The notes below the pieces were generated by a model, which was given only the letters and a program-made list of their open reading frames with translations, did not search any database and was not told the origin of the DNA. The position numbers were made by a program, and so were the translations under genes. DNA of 51,395 nt from positions 1-51,395 of the forward strand of contig WIXG01000477.1 of NCBI GenBank assembly GCA_009869945.1. Direction: 5' to 3'. The stretch comes from Mesaphorura yosii (Eukaryota > Arthropoda > Collembola > Poduromorpha > Tullbergiidae). Of the stretch, positions 46,860-51,395 are shown in pieces (positions within the stretch are counted from its first letter, which is position 1; each line of letters begins with the position of its first letter).

Positions 46860-48647
46860 GTTTTCATGTTTAGGCAAAAAATCGCTCATTTGGCTTGCAA
46901 AACTTCGCGTTCGCCATTTATTTATCGATAATTCGCTAATCGCTGCTCCATTTTAGCTTTTCACTGTTTTAATCAATTAATTCTTTGAAATTGGTCGATT
47001 TTCCGGCATTTACCATTCATTTTAGCTGATTTCGACGAATTCTGTCCTTTGCTCGCTAATGAAATTAAGTTTCAAGGGGTCTTGTGACCGAAATACGAAA
47101 ACTGACGTCAATCGCCATTGCCATTCTCATTGCCGAATTGCCATCATCGGATGTTGACAAAGCAATTGACAATTCATTACCGAATTAATTACAGGCTCGT
47201 AATCGAGTCGCAGTCGAGAAATTGCCGATCCATTGCAGTTTGCAGGCAGGCGTGAATTTTTAATGTTGCTGCTAATGCACATGACACTCGACACGAAATG
47301 ACATCTCAATTATGCATTGTCAAATTAGCGATAGCAATATAGAGTTTATTGGAGTTTATGACGGCAGTAAACAATGAGCTGCTCCAAGCACTTAGGACAG
47401 TCGATTACGAAATTAATGAGCCGCTCTTCTTGCTAGCGACTTGTTGCTTGCGTGTGGCAGGGCGAGAAAAGCGTGAGAGAAAGCAGATGCAGAAAGGCTT
47501 TCTCCTTGCCTGCGTACGTGTTATAAGATATGTTATCAGCTCGGATGTCAAGTTCACTCTGTAATTGGACGCCTGAGTGAACAGAAGAACGAAGAATTCC
47601 CGACCCGAGTTCGAAGAATTTTGAAGCGATACGAGAGGAAGGTAGTCAAGGTAAGCATATCCAGAAAATTCAAAGTCTCGCTCATTTTGAAGTGGTGGTG
47701 CTTTCTCATTTTGCCCCACTGGGTTAATCATTGGCTATCTGTGCTCGTGTTGTCCAAATCAGATCTAGCGAGCTGATTTTTAACTTGCTAAGCTCGAAGG
47801 CGACTTCCAAAATCGAAATGGAGGCAAGAATTATGCTTCCTTGGTATTTTCGACATTAAACCACGGCATCCTTGGCTAATCCTTGCGCACTTGCAGAGGC
47901 AGCTTGAGACTTTGACTCAGCCTTCCTTCCTCTGTGTTGTAGGCGACTGTTTGTCATATAGCTGTGGCCTTGATCTTTGATCCCGTCCTTGCCCACGCGT
48001 CATTCTTTGCAAGTCATTCGTGACCGAGTCACGCATGTAATCGTCTGAGTGCTCGAGTCACGCTGCGACTCGCGTGACGTTCGCGTGTAAATGTGCTATC
48101 ATCAAATTACTAAAACACGAAACATGAAACTGTGCGTTGGCGTCACGCGTCATTCATTTCATCAGCTTAATGATGCTCGCTCTTCGGTCGCGTGAGCGTG
48201 GCATAAGCAAATGCTTTCTCCATGCTCCATTCGCCATTCCCAATTATTGCATTATCAATTTGCACGGTTCATGTCGATGTTGTCTGTCAAACGCTCAATT
48301 AGGCTGGCTTTCGGGTTTTCGGCTCGTCTGTTTGATGTTTACATTTTATGCATCCGCAAACTTTCCGACACGAGCGCGATGCGGTGCGGCGGTGCCGATT
48401 CACGTAGCCATCTGGCTACGTGAATCGTTCTTGTTTGCCCGGGCCGGGCCGTGAGGTCTGGATGTCGTGTAATTTGATACACGTGGATGTTGGCGGTTCA
48501 GATGAATAAGAAGATAGATTCATTTTAAAAGGAAAATTCACGCTACGAACCAGTGCCCGGCTTTCACCGCAAAACAGCAAAATCTGGCGAGATTTGACCC
48601 TGAAGTACGTACAACTGACTAACCGACGCCTTCATTTTCAGTTCGCC
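46860..48647. other. Intergenic region before the ABC transporter
   Basis: About 1.8 kb with no supported gene. It carries the perfect hairpin at 48396-48427 and must contain the transporter's promoter or last 5' UTR intron. CATTTTCAG just before the start codon looks like a splice acceptor. Confidence 0.6.
48396..48427. repeat. Perfect inverted repeat, 15-bp arms, 2-nt loop
   Basis: CGATTCACGTAGCCA is followed after TC by its exact reverse complement. It lies about 220 bp upstream of the ABC transporter start. A near-perfect palindrome of this length is unlikely by chance in 51 kb. It could be a binding site for a dimeric factor, a foldback remnant or an extruded structure. Confidence 0.8.
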
Positions 48648-51395
48648 ATGGCTGAATTCTGCACGGATCCTTTCTGGGTACGCAAAACACTGAAACCTTT
48701 TCTCCCATTCAATTTGCATGCTTATCAGTGATTCGAGACTGTGGATTTGAAAACTGATTGCTGATTTGACCAATCTTAGGATTGGGACTTGACCTGGAGC
48801 CTCAACAACCGAAGTTCGGCGCCTGATTACTATGGTCCCGACTTTACGGCCTGTTTCCAGCAAACGGCGCTCGCCTGGCTCCCCTGTGCCTTTCTCTGGC
48901 TCATAGCGGGGCCGACCGAGATCCTCAGCTACTGGACGACGACGAGGGTGCGGGTGAAGCGGGCTCGGGTCCGATGTTGCTCGGCGAAACTTTACCCGCG
49001 ATGTCGCCTGACTAGCACGCGCATGCCGAGGCCAGGATTTGGAGGCGATAACGGAAATGGCGTGGGCTTGGACATTTGCGGTGGTAGTGGCAGGGACGAA
49101 TGCGACGACGGCGAATCGAAGAGAATTCCGTGGACTCGTCTAAACGTGTCGAAGATGACGCTGGTCGCTATGCTCGTTTTCCTCCAATTCGTCCACCTGA
49201 TTCGATACCGACCCACGCGCCAAGTCGCTAGCGTCATGATCTACACGCCAATCATCCGAATCGTGTCTCTGGTAAGTTTCCGCCTGAGCCTCACCCGGCC
49301 ACGACATTTCTGAATGAATGAATGCGTCTTTCTAACACTTTCTACTCACTTCCTTCAGATTTTTGCGGAATTTCTCCTCCTCCACTCCCGCCTGAAAGGA
49401 ATTCGGTCGTCCAGCCCTCAATTTTTATTCTGGCTCCTCTGCGCCGTCGGTGACTTCTTTCCGTTCCGCACCGCATACCTGAAGCTCGCCTACGGCTTGG
49501 TGCAGGAGACCCATTCAGATTACGGCGAGCTCACCCTGCAGCTGATGCAGTTTCCCATCACGTCAATGGTGCTGGCGTTAAGCTGCTGGGCGGACGGAGG
49601 CGGTGCATGTATGGGCGCGGCGGCTACGGCACCACCGCCACCGAAAAGCAAAGACTCTGCTCAGCGCCCGGGGGCGGGGAATCCCGAGCATAACTCCTCC
49701 TTCCTTTCGCGGATGGTTTTCTTCTGGTTTGAGCCCCTCCTCTTTAAAGGCTACCGTAAGCCATTGACATTTGAGGACTTGTGGAGCCTCGCGCCGGAGG
49801 ACACGTCAAGGCACTACGTCGAGAAGTTTGAAGCCTACCGGCGGCGTGCTCGAGTGCTTGAGTGGAAGCGGAAACGTGCCGCCGCCGCGGGCGCGGGCGA
49901 GTGCAAGAATCGGGAGGCGGCTACTCAGAAGCTCCACCCAGGCCCACAGCCCGCCCAGCCAGGGATGTTTCGGACGCTCGTGCACCTTTTCGGGCCGGCG
50001 TTCGCATTTGGCGCCTTTCTGAAGCTGTGCCAGGATTGCCTGATATTCATTCTGCCTCAAGTCTTGAAGTAAGTAATCTTTTTTTGTGGTAGAAATAGAA
50101 ATCATTGGTTCCAAATACCCTTGACTTTTGCTTTGCAGATTGTTGGTAGCATTCGTCGAAACCCGCGAAGAAACATGGAAGGGCGTGCTGTACGTCATGC
50201 TGATGCTCGCCACGTCGCTACTCCAAACAATTTTCCTCGGACAGTATTTCCACCGAATGTTCGCCATCGCGATGCGCTGCAAAAGCACAGTCATGAACGC
50301 CATCTACCGGAAGGCGCTGCTCGTCTCGAACGCGGCCCGGAAGGAGAGCACGGTCGGCGAGATTGTGAATCTCATGTCAGTCGACGCCCAAAATATCCTC
50401 GAGCTCGTGCCGTTTCTGAACATGCTCTGGAGCACGCCGTTCCAAGTCAGCCTTGGCTTCTACTTTCTGTGGCAGACGATGGGCGCGGCCGTGCTGGCGG
50501 GAATCGCGCTGCTACTTCTGCTAATTCCGGTCAACTCCTGGCTCTCGGCACGAGTGAAGAGGCTCCAGATTGGCCAGATGAAGAACAAGGATCAGCGAGT
50601 CAAGCTGATGAATGAAATCCTTGGCGGAATCAAGGTAAGGCATTTTCCCTTGCTTTGGAGAATTTATCCTTGGAAAAATTGTGAATTTCTGCTTGGATTT
50701 GGCAAGAACTGCAAATTTTAACCATGACATTTCCACTTTCTCCTTGAGTAATGGCAAATGCCCGCGAAAATGTGGTATTTTTTTTACTACATTTCGGCAA
50801 CCGACGGCAAAATTTCGAAATTACCGCCACCTCGTTCAAAAATTATGATGAAATTTTGTGTATTTCGCTTTCCGCAGGTGCTGAAAATGTACGCATGGGA
50901 AAACTCCTTCGAGAACGAGATTCTGAAGATTCGTGACCGGGAAATGGACGTCCTGAAGTCGTCTGCCTATTTGGAGTGCTTCATGTCGTTCGTGATGTCC
51001 TGCTCGCCCTTCCTCGTCGCACTCGTCACGTGTGGAACGTACGTGCTCATGGACCCAAACAACGTATTTGACGCGAGCAAGGCGTTCGTCTCACTGACAC
51101 TATTCAACATCATGCGCGTCCCACTCAACATGCTCCCGATGGTCATCTCGAACATAATCAAGGCCGGGGTCAGTTTCCAGCGACTGGACGCCTTCCTAAA
51201 CTCGGAGGAGCTGCCATCTACATTTTCTGCATCAGCAGGAGAGACTGGCCCTGGAAACGTGACGCATCTGGAGTGTGTCGACTACCCGATCGTGATCCAG
51301 AACGCGAATTTCTCCTGGGACGAAGAGGTCGAAGTCCTCCGAAATATCAACCTGCACATAAAGGAGGGTTCCCTCACCGCCATCGTCGGCCCAGT
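48648..51395 (+). CDS. ABCC1: ABCC1/MRP1-type multidrug-resistance transporter, 5' part
   Basis: ATP-driven exporter of organic anions and glutathione conjugates. Exons: 48648-48677, 48780-49271, 49359-50068, 50139-50634 and 50878 to the window end, all GT-AG with matching phases. Start ATG 48648 gives MAEFCTDPFWDWDLTW, matching the MRP1 N-terminus (DPLWDW). About 749 residues are present: TMD0 with five membrane segments (residues about 25-235), linker L0 with RMVFFWFEPLLFKGYRKPL and DLWSLAPEDTS, TMD1 (YRKALLVSNAARKESTVGEI, VNLMSVDAQN, KLMNEILGGIKVLKMYAWE) and the start of NBD1 (IVIQNANFSWDEEVEVLRNI). The sequence stops at AIVGP, at the edge of Walker A, so NBD1, TMD2 and NBD2 lie outside. 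The loop between the first two TMD0 segments is longer than usual (Arg-rich, then Gly-rich). Truncation is by the window edge. Confidence 0.93.

Overview
This is eukaryotic, almost certainly animal, nuclear DNA. Spliced genes with GT-AG introns of about 60 nt to 4 kb sit in long gene-poor stretches. Coding exons are visibly GC-richer than the rest. A sodium-channel-family gene argues against nematodes, which lack that family. Two orphan multi-pass genes with a C-terminal pattern that I associate, from memory only, with a receptor-like family in springtails suggest an arthropod, possibly a collembolan. The phylum is a moderate guess and the class a weak one. I see no mobile element, CRISPR array or confident RNA gene.

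Layout. 1-11605 holds no gene I can support; a first untranslated exon of the next gene may lie there. 11620-25247 (+) is a 17-exon membrane adenylate cyclase of the ADCY2/4/7 (fly Ac76E) class, complete to its stop and poly(A) signal. 28052-29356 (-) is an intronless kinase with a Polo-like catalytic domain but no polo boxes. 29357-36304 is empty. 36305-37587 and 37807-38999 (+) are a tandem pair of orphan multi-pass membrane proteins, the second with a reading-frame conflict at one splice junction. 39640-44171 (-) is a divergent voltage-gated sodium channel paralogue of 1455 aa with its last 1305 codons in one exon. 45606-46747 (+) is a two-exon secreted protein of amphipathic helices, divergent from the channel gene. 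48648 to the end (+) is the 5' half of an ABCC1/MRP1-type transporter, cut at the first Walker A motif.

Functionally the window is rich in membrane signalling and transport: cAMP synthesis, a candidate receptor pair, an altered channel and an efflux pump. Nothing shows that they form one pathway. The strongest candidates for something undescribed are the sodium channel paralogue (filter D-E-R-A instead of D-E-K-A, no IFM inactivation motif, thinned voltage sensors, no usual C-terminal domain), the orphan receptor-like pair, and the polo-box-less kinase whose activation-loop threonine is replaced.
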